Below, piece by piece: positions 31,823-38,017 of a stretch of DNA of 38,017 bases. Each line of letters opens with the position of its first letter. Positions within the stretch are counted from its first letter, which is position 1. The notes beneath the pieces were generated by a model. It did no database searches. It worked only from the letters and a program-made list of their open reading frames with translations, and was not told the origin of the DNA. Source of the stretch: Brevundimonas sp. AAP58 (lineage in GTDB: Bacteria > Pseudomonadota > Alphaproteobacteria > Caulobacterales > Caulobacteraceae). Location of the stretch: contig NZ_LJHU01000013.1 in NCBI RefSeq assembly GCF_001295975.1, positions 1-38,017 on the forward strand, read 5' to 3'. Both the position numbers and the translations under genes were made by a program.

Positions 31823-32437
31823 TCAGAAGGGCAGCAGGTTCCGCTGGCGGCTGTAGGCCATGGTGCCGACGTTGGCGCCCAGACGCAGGCCGACGCCGGT
31901 CCGCACGGGGGCCAGGACGATGCCGTCGGCGCGCTGATAGTTCACGCCGACGCCACCCACGAGGTAGGCCGAGCCCTCCACGCCGGGGTAGCGACGGTAG
32001 ATGGCTTCGGGGTTGTAGAGGCCATAGACCAGGGTGAAGACACGGCTGGCGTTTCCGCCCACGTCCCAGCCGACGGAAATGCCCTGCCAGAATACCTCGA
32101 TGGAGGCGCTCATGTCCTTCATGTGCAGCGCGCCGCGGCCATATCGCAGTCCCACGACGGCGGCACCGGCGCCTTCCTCGCCCGCGATGTAGGCGGTCGG
32201 GCGGTCGCCCTGGTCGGCGAAGATTCGCTCGATGGCGGCACCCATGGCCTCGGCGGCGATGCCGAGTTCCCGCGATCCGGCCGCCACCAGCTCGTCGGCG
32301 GTATAGGCCGGAGCCGTTTGATCCGAGGCAATGGGATACTGGGGTTCTACCGGCTGGCGCGGCTGGGTCGCGCAGGCACCCAGGGCGGTGGCGGTCGCGG
32401 CGGCGAAGCCGGTCTGGATCAGCTGGCGGCGGTGCAT
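31823..32437 (-). CDS. eipA: EipA-type envelope integrity lipoprotein (DUF1134)
   Basis: A 204-residue protein of the DUF1134 family, whose Brucella member EipA is required for cell-envelope integrity. The N-terminus is a lipoprotein-like signal (twin Arg, then ATATALGAC, lipid Cys22). The DUF1134 core is complete: [20 protein letters not shown], then [40 protein letters not shown] and [18 protein letters not shown]. It forms a small beta-barrel in the periplasm. GGGGA precedes the ATG at 32437. It lies downstream of the pheS operon on the same strand with a 136-bp gap, so it probably has its own promoter. The lipoprotein prediction is inferred from the lipobox. Confidence 0.88.
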   Translation of the reverse strand: MHRRQLIQTGFAAATATALGACATQPRQPVEPQYPIASDQTAPAYTADELVAAGSRELGIAAEAMGAAIERIFADQGDRPTAYIAGEEGAGAAVVGLRYGRGALHMKDMSASIEVFWQGISVGWDVGGNASRVFTLVYGLYNPEAIYRRYPGVEGSAYLVGGVGVNYQRADGIVLAPVRTGVGLRLGANVGTMAYSRQRNLLPF

Positions 32438-32573
32438 GATAGTCCCCGGGGATCGATGTCGTCGCCCTTCTCGGCGTCCCGGAAGAGTCGGCGACTTTTG
32501 AGTCAGCCTTGGGGCGGCGAGGTTAATGAGGTCCTAAGGCCAATCAGGGACCGACCGGCCGGTTCCTTCGCTT

Positions 32574-33116
32574 TCAGTGCTTGTCCGTCTTCGCCGCCAG
32601 CCAGTCCATGAGAGCGAGCAGGACGCCCGAGACGACGAAGGTCAGGTGGATGACGACGCCCCACAGCATCTCGGCCTCGTCGAGGGGATAGCCCGGCTTG
32701 CCGATGTTCATGAAGGACTTAAGCAGCTGGATGCCCGAGATCGCCACGATCGAGGCGATCAGCTTCATCTTCAGGCCCGAGAAGTCGACCATGCCCATCC
32801 ACGGCGGCCGATCGGTCTCGCCGTCCAGATCCAGCTTGGAAACGAAGTTCTCATAGCCCGAGAAGATCACGATCAGCAGGAGGTTGCCGGCCAGCGACAG
32901 GTCCACCAGCGTCAGCACCGCCAGGATGGCGTCGTTGGAGTCCATCTCCGAGCGCGCGACCAGGACCTGGGGCAGATAGTAGATGAGCTCGCGCACGAAG
33001 ACGGCCAGAAGCATCAGCAGGGCCAGGACCAGCCCGACGTAGAAGGGGGCCATCAGCCAGCGCGAACGGAACAGCATCCGCTCGAACGCGGTTTCGATCC
33101 TTGGCTTCACGCCCAT
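32574..33116 (-). CDS. UPF0114 (YqhA) family membrane protein
   Basis: A 180-residue inner-membrane protein of unknown function, family UPF0114. Three to four hydrophobic segments are visible: RWLMAPFYVGLVLALLMLLA, ILAVLTLVDLSLAGNLLLIV, MKLIASIVAISGIQLL and VIHLTFVVSGVLLALMDWLA. The conserved FSGYENFVSKLD and WMGMVDFSGLKMKL blocks lie between. The ATG at 33116 is four bases after the pheT stop, so it is the last gene of the pheS-pheT operon here. The link to phenylalanyl-tRNA synthetase is probably only transcriptional. Confidence 0.9.
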   Translation of the reverse strand: MGVKPRIETAFERMLFRSRWLMAPFYVGLVLALLMLLAVFVRELIYYLPQVLVARSEMDSNDAILAVLTLVDLSLAGNLLLIVIFSGYENFVSKLDLDGETDRPPWMGMVDFSGLKMKLIASIVAISGIQLLKSFMNIGKPGYPLDEAEMLWGVVIHLTFVVSGVLLALMDWLAAKTDKH

Positions 33117-33120
33117 TCAG

Positions 33121-35529
33121 CTACCCCCTTAGGCGCGCCCCCAGCTTCCCGGCGGCGGCGACGATCTTTGCAGACAGACCCTCGATATCGGCGTCGGTCA
33201 AGGTGGCCTCGCGCGGCTGGATCACGACCTCCAGCGCGACCGACTTCGATCCTTCCGGCACGCCGGCGCCGCGATAGACGTCGAACACGCGCACGTCGGT
33301 AATCAGGGCCTTGTCGGCACTGGCCACCGCACGAACCAGATCGCCCGCCGCCCGGCCGTCCTCGACCACGAAGGCGAAGTCGCGGGTCAGAGGCATGAGG
33401 TTGGGCAGGTCGGCGTTGCCCCGCGCCTTGGTCGCCCTGGCCTTGGGCTCGGGCACGGCGTCCAGCACGATCTCGAAGCCCAGCATCGGCCCGTCGGCGT
33501 CCAGCGCCTTCAACACGCGCGGATGCACCGCCCCGAACTCGGCGATGATCGTCTTGGGCCCTAGCTGCAGCCGCGCCGACCGGCCCGGATGCCACCAGTC
33601 CCGGTTCTGCCCCTGCGCCAGCTGCATCGCTGTGACCGGCGCGCCGACCTGCTCCAGCAGGGCCATCAGGTCGCCCTTGAGCGCGAACAGGGAGTCCTCG
33701 CCCGCCCCGCCCCAGTGCCGGGCGGCGCGGGGGCTGATCAGGCCGGCGATGACCGTCCGCTGATCGCCGGGGCCGTCGCCCAGATAGATCGGCCCGATCT
33801 CGAACAGGGCCACGTCGCCATGCCCACGGGCGGCGTTCCGCGCCGCCGCCTGGATCAGGTTGGGCAGGACCGACGGCCGCATGCAGTCCAGATCCGACGC
33901 GATCGGATTGTCGACCACCAGACGCTCGTCGCCGCCGCCGAACATCGCGGCGATGTCCCTGCGGGTGAAAGACCAGGTGACGGCCTCGGCGTATCCCATC
34001 GCCGCCAGCGCCCGGCGCGCGATCCGCACCCGCGCCTGACGCGGGTTCAGCACGCCCCGGCTGGGCGCGCCTTGGTCGGGCAGGGGGGTGTCGGGCAGGT
34101 GATCGAAGCCGTGGATGCGCGCGACCTCCTCGACCAGATCGGCCGGCCCTTCGACGTCGCGGCGCCACGACGGCGGCGTCACGGTCCAGGGCGACCCGCG
34201 CGCGATCCCGAAACCGAGGGCCGTCAAAATCTCCGCGATCCGGTCTTCGCTGAGTTCCAGCCCCGACAGCCGCTTCACATAGGCGGGATCGAACGCGAAG
34301 GCCGCCGGGTTCGCCGGGGCCTGACCCGCCACCACGATCTCCGACGGCTCGCCGCCACACAGATCCAGGATCAACCGCGTCGCCAGCTCCAGCCCCGGCA
34401 CGACCGAGGCCGGATCGACGCCGCGCGCGAAGCGGTACTGGGCGTCGGACGTAATGCCCAGCGACCGTCCCGTCTGGGCCGTTGCGATCGGGTCGAACCA
34501 GGCGCTCTCGACGACGACGTCGACCGTGGCCTCGTCGCAGCCGGTCGACTCGCCGCCCATGACGCCGCCCAGGCCGATGGGTCGCTCGCCCGCCGCATCG
34601 GCGATGACGCAGTCCGCGCTCGAGGCCGCATAGGTCTTGCCGTCCAGGGCGATCAGGTGCTCGGGCTCGCCCGTGTCCTGCGCTGCCAGCCCGCCGCGCA
34701 CCACGATCTCGGACCCGACCAGCTTCCTGGCATCGTAGACGTGCAGCGGCCGCGCCCGGTCGTAGGCGATCAGATTGGTCACATCGACCAGCCGGTTGAT
34801 GGAACGCAGGCCGATCGAGGTCAGCCGCCGCTGTAGCCACTCCGGCGACGGCCCGTTCTGCACGCCCCGGATCATCCGCCCGGCGAAGACGGGGCACAGC
34901 TCGGGCGCCTCGATTCGCACCGCGATGGGGCAGGGAAAGCCGCCTCGGACCGAGGCGATCTCATAGTCCTTCAGCGTCCCCAGGCCCGCCGCCGCCAGAT
35001 CGCGCGCGATCCCGGCGACGCCCAGCCAGTCGGGCCGGTTCGGCGTCACCTCGAAGTCGATCACCGGCTCGGCACCGAACAGCTTGGCCACCGGCGTGCC
35101 CACGGGGATTTCCGGCGGCAGTTCCTGGATGCCGTCGCTCTCATCGGCCAGCTGCAGCTCCGAGGCCGAGCACAGCATGCCGTTCGACACCACGCCGCGC
35201 ACCGGCTTCTCGACCAGGGTCACGCCCAGCCCGGGCACATAGGCCCCGATCGGTGCATAGATGGTGGTCAGTCCCGCCCGGGCGTTCGGCGCGCCACAGA
35301 CGATCTCCTTCATCCCGTCGACGGTCTCGACCTGACAGACGCGCAGGCGGTCGGCGTTGGGGTGCTGCACCGCCTCGATGATTTTCGCGACCGTGAAGGG
35401 GGCCAGCGCGGCGGCCGGGTCGTGGACCTCCTCGACCTCCAGCCCGGCCATGGTCATGGCCTCGGCGATCTCGGCGGGGCCCGCCGGGGTGTCGAGGTGA
35501 TCCTTCAGCCAGGACAGGGAGAACTTCAT
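33121..35529 (-). CDS. pheT: Phenylalanine-tRNA ligase, beta subunit
   Basis: An 802-residue subunit of the alpha2-beta2 synthetase that charges tRNA-Phe. The start is ATG at 35529 with the standard N-terminus [15 protein letters not shown]. In order follow the tRNA-binding (EMAP) domain ([19 protein letters not shown]), the B3/4 editing domain ([16 protein letters not shown]), the B5 domain ([20 protein letters not shown]), the catalytic-like core and the C-terminal ferredoxin-like anticodon domain ([12 protein letters not shown]). All parts are present. It is separated from pheS by two paralogous small genes; the nearer of these ends 43 bases upstream. Confidence 0.97.
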   Translation of the reverse strand: MKFSLSWLKDHLDTPAGPAEIAEAMTMAGLEVEEVHDPAAALAPFTVAKIIEAVQHPNADRLRVCQVETVDGMKEIVCGAPNARAGLTTIYAPIGAYVPGLGVTLVEKPVRGVVSNGMLCSASELQLADESDGIQELPPEIPVGTPVAKLFGAEPVIDFEVTPNRPDWLGVAGIARDLAAAGLGTLKDYEIASVRGGFPCPIAVRIEAPELCPVFAGRMIRGVQNGPSPEWLQRRLTSIGLRSINRLVDVTNLIAYDRARPLHVYDARKLVGSEIVVRGGLAAQDTGEPEHLIALDGKTYAASSADCVIADAAGERPIGLGGVMGGESTGCDEATVDVVVESAWFDPIATAQTGRSLGITSDAQYRFARGVDPASVVPGLELATRLILDLCGGEPSEIVVAGQAPANPAAFAFDPAYVKRLSGLELSEDRIAEILTALGFGIARGSPWTVTPPSWRRDVEGPADLVEEVARIHGFDHLPDTPLPDQGAPSRGVLNPRQARVRIARRALAAMGYAEAVTWSFTRRDIAAMFGGGDERLVVDNPIASDLDCMRPSVLPNLIQAAARNAARGHGDVALFEIGPIYLGDGPGDQRTVIAGLISPRAARHWGGAGEDSLFALKGDLMALLEQVGAPVTAMQLAQGQNRDWWHPGRSARLQLGPKTIIAEFGAVHPRVLKALDADGPMLGFEIVLDAVPEPKARATKARGNADLPNLMPLTRDFAFVVEDGRAAGDLVRAVASADKALITDVRVFDVYRGAGVPEGSKSVALEVVIQPREATLTDADIEGLSAKIVAAAGKLGARLRG

Positions 35530-35572
35530 CGGCGGGACAGGTCTTCGGAAAAGGAGAAGGGGACGGGGTCGC

Positions 35573-35983
35573 TCAGTTCGGGCCGGGGATGGCGAGGATC
35601 TGGTCCAGGATCGCGCTCCCGCCGGTGAAGCCGAGCATGAAGAACTCGCAGCCCAAGAAGGTGCAGTTTCGCATCGGGATCGCGCCGATGGCCCGTGTGC
35701 CGACCGGCCGCAGGACCAGGTCGGCCACGGGGCCATTGCCGCCGAAGTTGGTGTTGTCGAAGGTCGTGCCGTCCAGGATCAGCATGACGGCGGGGCCCTC
35801 GATGCGGCAGCCTGTGAAGGTGATGCCCTCGATCAGCGCCTTTCCGGCCCGCATGTGCTGCACATAGAGGTCGTACAGCGCCATGTCCTCGTTGAGGAAC
35901 GCGGTCTTGGTCAGGTCCTTGGCCGGGTTGAGGCGCCGACCGAGGCCGAGCATCGGATACGGGCTGGATTGGGCGTCGGTCAT
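35573..35983 (-). CDS. Beta-helix-like hypothetical protein, paralogue B of pheS-pheT interval
   Basis: A 136-residue protein. It has the short beta-strand rhythm of a small right-handed beta-helix or pentapeptide-like fold: [29 protein letters not shown] and [19 protein letters not shown]. It aligns along its length with the gene just upstream (35980-36387), for instance [10 protein letters not shown] with EGPGVMLALE and [20 protein letters not shown] with GAVPFRNCRFERCRFAMIGF. The pair therefore arose by tandem duplication. Its ATG overlaps the stop of that gene (ATGA). It lies between pheS and pheT and is in one transcript with them. No function is known. Confidence 0.8.
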   Translation of the reverse strand: MTDAQSSPYPMLGLGRRLNPAKDLTKTAFLNEDMALYDLYVQHMRAGKALIEGITFTGCRIEGPAVMLILDGTTFDNTNFGGNGPVADLVLRPVGTRAIGAIPMRNCTFLGCEFFMLGFTGGSAILDQILAIPGPN

Positions 35984-36387
35984 TCGGCTCCCCGCGACTG
36001 GATTTCAGCCAGGGCCTGCAGGAAGGGTTCGTGGCCCGAGAAGCCGATCATGGCGAACCGGCAGCGCTCGAAGCGGCAGTTCCGGAACGGCACCGCCCCC
36101 ACGACCTTGGGCCCGGCCGGCCGCCAGATCAGGCTGGACGGGGTCTCGGCGAAGCCGAAGTTGCAGGCCTCGAAATGGTTGTCCTCAAGGGCCAGCATCA
36201 CGCCCGGACCTTCGAACACACAGTCCTCGAAGACCTTGTTCTCGATCACCATCACTCCGGCGTTGAAATGCAGGACGGCGTACTGGGGCAGCCAGATCGC
36301 CGTCTTGGAGAAGGTCGTCTTTTCGATGATCGCTCGGTTGCCGGGCGTATCAGCCGGACCGCCGCCGATCTGTGCGGGTTCGCTCAT
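35980..36387 (-). CDS. Beta-helix-like hypothetical protein, paralogue A of pheS-pheT interval
   Basis: A 135-residue paralogue of the next gene. Strand-turn repeats include TTFSKTAIWLPQYAVLHFNA, VIENKVFEDCVFEGPGVMLA, NHFEACNFGF and FRNCRFERCRFAMIGFSG. The pattern of [F]xxCxF turns suggests a short solenoid. No signal peptide or membrane helix is seen, so it should be cytoplasmic. It starts 18 bases after the pheS stop and its own stop overlaps the start of paralogue B. A structural or regulatory role linked to phenylalanyl-tRNA synthetase is possible from position only. Confidence 0.8.
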   Translation of the reverse strand: MSEPAQIGGGPADTPGNRAIIEKTTFSKTAIWLPQYAVLHFNAGVMVIENKVFEDCVFEGPGVMLALEDNHFEACNFGFAETPSSLIWRPAGPKVVGAVPFRNCRFERCRFAMIGFSGHEPFLQALAEIQSRGAE

Positions 36388-36405
36388 GGTGAATCTCCGA
36401 AGGCC

Positions 36406-37482
36406 TCAGCTCAGGCCGGACGCAGGATTGGGGGCGGAAAAAGCCGAGAAGCCATAGTGGGCCAGCCAGCGCACATCGGCCTCGAACATGGGGCGCAGGT
36501 CCGGCACGCCGTACTTCAGCATGGCCAGGCGATCGACCCCCATGCCGAAGGCGAAGCCCTGCCACTGGTCCGGATCGATGCCGCAGTTGCGCAGGACATT
36601 GGGATGCACCATCCCGCAGCCCAGGATCTCCAGCCAGTCGTCGCCCTCGTTCAGCACCAGCTTTCCGCCCGAGCGGTCACAGCGGATGTCCATCTCGGCC
36701 GACGGCTCGGTGAAGGGGAAGTGGTGCGGCCGGAACCGGGCGTCCACATCGTCCAGCTCGAAGAAGCGCGCCACGAAGTCCTTCAGGGTCGTCTTCAGGT
36801 GACCCATGTGGATGTCCTTGCCGATCACCAGGCCTTCGATCTGGTGGAACATCGGGGTGTGGGTGGCGTCGGAATCCTTCCGGAAGGTGCGGCCCGGCGC
36901 GACGATGCGGATCGGCGGCTCCTGGCTCATCATGGTGCGCACCTGAACCGGGCTGGTGTGGGTCCGCAGCACCTTGCGCTCCCCCGTCTCCGGGTCGGGG
37001 CGCAGGAAGAAGGTATCGTGCATCTCCCGCGCCGGGTGCTTGGGCGGGAAGTTCAGGGCCGTGAAATTGTGGAAGTCGTCCTCGATGTCGGGGCCTTCCG
37101 CGACCGAGAAGCCCATCTCGGCGAAGACGGCGATCATCTCGTCCATCACCTGCATGGTCGGATGGACACCGCCCTTGCGACGCGGCCGCGCAGGCAGGGT
37201 CAGGTCGATGTGCTCGGCCGCCAGACGGGCGTCCAGCTCGGCGGCTTCCAGCTCGGCCTTCTTCGTCGCGATGGCGGCCGCGACCCGGTCTCTCAGGCCG
37301 TTGATGACCGGACCCTGCTCGCGCCGCTCATCGGGGCTCATCGCCCCCATGCCCTTCAGCAGCCCCGAGATCGTGCCGGTCTTGCCGAGCGCCGCGACGC
37401 GCACGGCCTCGACGTCGGCGACGGTCGTCGCGCCGCCGATGGCGTTGATCAGATCCAGTTCCAGGGCGGCCAGGTCGGTCAT
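36406..37482 (-). CDS. pheS: Phenylalanine-tRNA ligase, alpha subunit
   Basis: The 358-residue catalytic subunit of phenylalanyl-tRNA synthetase. An N-terminal coiled-coil arm (about 1-95) precedes the class II core. [19 protein letters not shown] starts the core. Motif 2 is [28 protein letters not shown]-type sequence is present as [13 protein letters not shown], and motif 3 is [18 protein letters not shown]. Length is normal. The ATG at 37482 matches the family start ([15 protein letters not shown]). It opens an operon with two small paralogues, pheT and a YqhA-like gene. The 52 bp upstream show no attenuator or leader peptide that I could recognise. Confidence 0.97.
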   Translation of the reverse strand: MTDLAALELDLINAIGGATTVADVEAVRVAALGKTGTISGLLKGMGAMSPDERREQGPVINGLRDRVAAAIATKKAELEAAELDARLAAEHIDLTLPARPRRKGGVHPTMQVMDEMIAVFAEMGFSVAEGPDIEDDFHNFTALNFPPKHPAREMHDTFFLRPDPETGERKVLRTHTSPVQVRTMMSQEPPIRIVAPGRTFRKDSDATHTPMFHQIEGLVIGKDIHMGHLKTTLKDFVARFFELDDVDARFRPHHFPFTEPSAEMDIRCDRSGGKLVLNEGDDWLEILGCGMVHPNVLRNCGIDPDQWQGFAFGMGVDRLAMLKYGVPDLRPMFEADVRWLAHYGFSAFSAPNPASGLS

Positions 37483-37534
37483 GGCGGCAGGCTCTAGCCG
37501 CTCACGCCGCCGGACGGAAGACGGGTGAGCGGGT

Positions 37535-38017
37535 TCAGCCCCGCTCGCCGTACTCCTGACGATAGGGCATGGTCTGCCGGTACGGGCGTCCTTCGCCCGT
37601 GTCACCGGGCGGCAGGTCGCCATAGTAGCCCGCCGGCGGCGTCACATGGACCGGCGCGGGCTGATAGGTCACCGGCGGCGGCGCATAGGGCGACGGCGGA
37701 TAGATCGGCTCCGGATAGGCCGGCGGGGCCGGCGCATACTGCGGCCCGCCCGTGACCGGGCCCTGCTCATAGGCATAGCCGCCGCCGTAGGCCTCGCTCT
37801 CGCTGTAGCTCTCGTAGGACGAATAGCTCGAGCCGGAGGCCGCGCCGTGGTCGCGCTCGTAGTAGATCTGCGGCGGGGCCTGAACCACGCCGCCGTAACC
37901 GTGGCCATAGCCCGGCTGCGGATGCCCGCCGCCGTGCCCGTAGCCGCCGTCGCAGACGCTGTCGCAGGGGCGGGGACGCGGCGGGCGGCAGCCGCCGCAG
38001 CGGTCCGTCGTCACATA
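37535..38017 (-). CDS. Pro/Tyr/Gly-rich hypothetical protein, 5' end beyond window
   Basis: At least 160 residues of low-complexity sequence. A Cys/Pro/Arg-rich stretch ([17 protein letters not shown]) is followed by Gly/His/Tyr repeats ([19 protein letters not shown]), a Ser/Tyr stretch ([19 protein letters not shown]) and Pro/Tyr/Ala repeats ([20 protein letters not shown]), ending in [13 protein letters not shown] at 38014 could start it, but the frame stays open to the edge, so it is treated as partial. Composition suggests a disordered, possibly surface or envelope-associated protein. No domain is recognised, and it could also be a C-terminal tail of a larger protein. Confidence 0.55.
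   Translation of the reverse strand, partial: YVTTDRCGGCRPPRPRPCDSVCDGGYGHGGGHPQPGYGHGYGGVVQAPPQIYYERDHGAASGSSYSSYESYSESEAYGGGYAYEQGPVTGGPQYAPAPPAYPEPIYPPSPYAPPPVTYQPAPVHVTPPAGYYGDLPPGDTGEGRPYRQTMPYRQEYGERG

Noticed and set aside
32456-32500. GTCGCC...GGCGAC hairpin followed by TTTT near 32494 as a terminator
   Set aside because: It points along the plus strand where no gene ends. On the minus strand it lies upstream of eipA.
37483-37534. Attenuator or Phe-rich leader before pheS
   Set aside because: Only 52 bases separate the genes and no phenylalanine-codon run or paired hairpins were found.

Overview
The window looks like a chromosomal segment of a high-GC alphaproteobacterium of the Caulobacterales, most likely Brevundimonas or a close relative. 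The reasons are the codon use, the ChvI-ChvG-HprK-ManX-HPr gene order, an EipA (DUF1134) lipoprotein, an orphan TadE/TadG pair, and short palindromic repeats of a type common in these genomes. The genus is inferred from gene content; no rRNA gene is present.

Layout. 1-3565 (minus): kup (K+ uptake) followed by rsmB (16S rRNA m5C methyltransferase), with an inverted-repeat element at their junction that supplies the apparent N-terminus of RsmB. 3732-5038 (plus): an Rrf2 regulator overlapping a short-chain dehydrogenase. 5040-5573: a DUF559 endonuclease-like gene framed by two inverted copies of a two-hairpin repeat. 5580-7620: a MarC-family membrane protein, pyrF and a small exported protein. 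7890-9872: a class I ribonucleotide reductase large subunit behind two NrdR-type boxes. 9901-11550: a repeat doublet, an 18-bp palindrome of FCD-GntR operator type, and a succinate-semialdehyde dehydrogenase-like gene. 11555-13776 (minus): a conserved hypothetical gene and gamma-glutamyltransferase. 13928-17059 (plus): tRNA-Arg(ACG), TadE-like and TadG-like genes, and tryptophan 2,3-dioxygenase. 17066-20559 (minus): the chvI-chvG-hprK-manX-ptsH regulatory block, linking an envelope/acid-stress two-component system to a regulatory PTS. 20746-23516 (plus): an unrecognised 569-aa protein divergent from chvI, then a Na+/Ca2+ exchanger. 23527-27558 (minus): a glyoxalase, a lipoprotein and polA.

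27804-31625 (plus) is the accessory part. It contains a zf-TFIIB-like protein, a lower-GC patch with a short TetR-like gene and a possible small membrane protein, the 3' remnant of an NAD-dependent epimerase, and intact sugar acyltransferase and sugar aminotransferase genes. This looks like a nucleotide-sugar cluster whose 5' end was lost.

31673-38017 (minus) is housekeeping: tRNA-Ala(CGC), eipA, and an apparent operon pheS - two paralogous beta-helix-like proteins - pheT - YqhA-family membrane protein. The 5'-incomplete gene of a Pro/Tyr/Gly-rich protein lies at the right edge.

The best candidate for something undescribed is the DUF559 gene boxed by inverted two-hairpin repeats at 5040-5573. 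The stems of the two copies differ by compensatory base changes, as in REP/RAYT elements, but no RAYT gene is visible. Next is the pair of paralogous small proteins conserved in frame and overlapping between pheS and pheT.
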